64,000 nt of DNA, taken from contig NZ_AP017560.1 of the NCBI RefSeq assembly GCF_003967015.1, positions 2,108,001 to 2,172,000 of the forward strand, in the 5' to 3' direction. Position numbers and translations under genes: made by a program. Below are positions 63,014 to 64,000 of this stretch, in pieces. The stretch's first letter is position 1. Every line of letters starts with the position of its first letter. The stretch comes from Pseudanabaena sp. ABRG5-3. Its GTDB lineage: Bacteria; Cyanobacteriota; Cyanobacteriia; Pseudanabaenales; Pseudanabaenaceae. Below the pieces are notes generated by a model, which saw only the letters and a list, made by a program, of their open reading frames with translations, was not told where the DNA came from and did no database searches.

Positions 63014-63400
63014 TCAGGTTGTTAACCAAGCTAAAATCTCGTCAATTATCGATTCGATACTTGGTAGTGGATAGACGATGATTTCTCCATTTTGTTGATG
63101 TTTATGTTCTTTTTCTGATAGTGGTGGTTTATGAGCAGCATTATCGTAACGAAAAATTAAACTTTCTCCTGCATCTTGATATTGGTAGGCATAGCTGAAA
63201 TGTTCGATCTGTTGCTGCTTGGCGGAAATGTATTCTCGAATAAAAAGTACGGAGTTATCAATTAGTTCTACTTTGATATTGATGAAGAGTTCACCTGATG
63301 GACGAGATTCGCTATTAGATGTAATTGTTTTGGCTAAACCGTAATCTTCTAGCCGAGAAACTGCAATAACTAAGTCTTGAAAATAGCTAGATACTGACAT
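63014..63400 (-). CDS. TumE-like (DUF6516) toxin candidate
   Basis: 128 residues. The core INIKVELIDNSVLFIREYIS followed by FSYAYQYQDAGESLIFRYDNAAHKPPLSEKEHKHQ matches the pattern of DUF6516/TumE proteins, small toxins that are paired with an upstream antitoxin. The start overlaps the preceding gene by 14 bases. Assignment from memory of the YAYQ..LIFRYDNA...HKH pattern. Confidence 0.7.
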   Translation of the reverse strand: MSVSSYFQDLVIAVSRLEDYGLAKTITSNSESRPSGELFINIKVELIDNSVLFIREYISAKQQQIEHFSYAYQYQDAGESLIFRYDNAAHKPPLSEKEHKHQQNGEIIVYPLPSIESIIDEILAWLTT

Positions 63401-63695
63401 TTTGACTGATATTTTGTAGGCTTAGGAGAATATGTAAGTCTTGAGTAATATTTTCTAAACAGCGATATTCGCCAAACCATTCAATATATTCTAAGTCTTT
63501 GCCTTCTAGATTCTCTGCTGTCCAAGAGGTGATAAATTCACTGGAGGAGATTTGATATTTCTGCTCGAATGTTTTTAATTTTTGTTCTATTTGTTTTTTA
63601 CCTTGTTCCATTCGCAGGATTTCGGCACGGATTGTTTTTTGGAGAATTGCGATCGCGCGATCAGGGTATTCGGTAAGGATTTTTAACTCGTTCAT
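63387..63695 (-). CDS. Antitoxin candidate upstream of TumE-like gene
   Basis: 102 residues from the ATG at 63695 (a TTG two codons earlier is possible). Mostly helical with a charged coiled coil (RAEILRMEQGKKQIEQKLKTFEQKYQIS) and an acidic ENLEGKDLEYIEWFGEY stretch. No HTH seen. Position and overlap suggest it is the cognate antitoxin of the next gene. Confidence 0.65.
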   Translation of the reverse strand: MNELKILTEYPDRAIAILQKTIRAEILRMEQGKKQIEQKLKTFEQKYQISSSEFITSWTAENLEGKDLEYIEWFGEYRCLENITQDLHILLSLQNISQNVSI

Positions 63696-63791
63696 GGTCA
63701 AGTTGCGATAAAGTTTTACTGCTATTTTAGTCTTTTTAGATCTTGCCGATCGCTAATCATGTCACTTTTCAGGCAAATAGGTGATCGCCTT

Positions 63792-63998
63792 CTAGTCATC
63801 GGGAAATTGCCAACACATAATCCGTTCGACATTTTTGGAGCCACAACGACATGCCTCGGCATGGGAGGCAACCCATTCGTAATCACATTTGCGACAGTGA
63901 TGTAGGACGTTGTTGATATTAGCGGCGGCAATGCGATCGCGTCCTGCTTTTAGTTCTTCAGGTGTGAGGACAGATTCAGGATCATTTGGCTCAGTCAT
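63792..63998 (-). CDS. Zinc-ribbon protein, copy 2
   Basis: 68 residues, 65 identical to copy 1 at 62050-62256; the DNA repeats extend a few bases past both gene ends. The same four-cysteine ribbon is present. Its promoter is cut by the window edge, so only the coding part can be compared. Confidence 0.75.
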   Translation of the reverse strand: MTEPNDPESVLTPEELKAGRDRIAAANINNVLHHCRKCDYEWVASHAEACRCGSKNVERIMCWQFPDD

Positions 63999-64000
63999 GA

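Overview
The window is chromosomal DNA of a cyanobacterium. The direct signs are a phycocyanin rod operon (cpcB, cpcA, two cpcC linkers and cpcD, minus strand, 37059-33403) with the bilin reductase gene pcyA just upstream, a Ycf37-like photosystem I assembly protein, an SLH-OprB porin, and the octamer GCGATCGC (HIP1) scattered through nearly every gene. The very high load of small inverted repeats and insertion sequences fits a Pseudanabaena-like lineage, but that genus assignment is inference only.

Layout. 1-2900: the end of coaX, then a two-gene unit made of a nuclease-ParA fusion and a ParB-like protein. 2911-12951: mostly housekeeping genes (alpha-mannosidase, mnmA, ycf37, tRNA-Arg, aroC) with several unknown genes, including a SLOG protein fused to a domain that looks like the archaeal CTP-dependent riboflavin kinase. 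13686-18495: a secreted glucosaminidase, a tiny secreted protein, a tandem pair of paralogous small proteins, and divergent from them a STAND NTPase with a vMAP-type N-terminus and no C-terminal sensor repeats. 18772-24046: TPR, rhodanese, TrpE-like, pentapeptide-repeat and PmbA/TldE genes. 24129-28626: a complete IS630-type element, an Rpn-family nuclease and a UvrD-like helicase. 28737-33061: envelope proteins. 33403-38577: light harvesting. 38730-40634: a small secreted-protein gene split by a complete IS4-type element with a 10-bp target duplication. 40730-43757: cysteine desulfurase and an EndoU nuclease gene followed by three small acidic genes. 43893-54399: GH94 phosphorylase, gltD, coaBC, a Uma2 nuclease gene, GST and purH. 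54514-56721: an AT-rich pair (GH15-like and membrane protein). 57230-61943: ftsI, murD, HIT protein and dapF. 62050-63998: two toxin-antitoxin pairs between two nearly identical copies of a zinc-ribbon gene.

How the genes work together. PcyA makes phycocyanobilin for the alpha and beta subunits encoded next door, and hairpins between cpc cistrons probably step down expression from subunits to linkers. murD and ftsI overlap by an ATGA junction, and dapF nearby supplies meso-diaminopimelate, so this block serves cell-wall synthesis. coaX and coaBC, 48 kb apart, both serve coenzyme A synthesis. aroC makes the chorismate that the TrpE-like enzyme uses.

The most unusual feature is the density of hairpin DNA. 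At least four families of small MITE-like elements are present, several genes carry palindromes read through in frame, and about thirty hairpins of unrelated stem sequence share an apex of the form GC-NNN-GC. The candidates most worth testing as undescribed systems are the nuclease-ParA/ParB-like pair (543-2899), the SLOG-RibK-like fusion (8206-9123), the STAND gene with its divergent paralogue pair (14700-18495) and the EndoU cluster (41890-43757).
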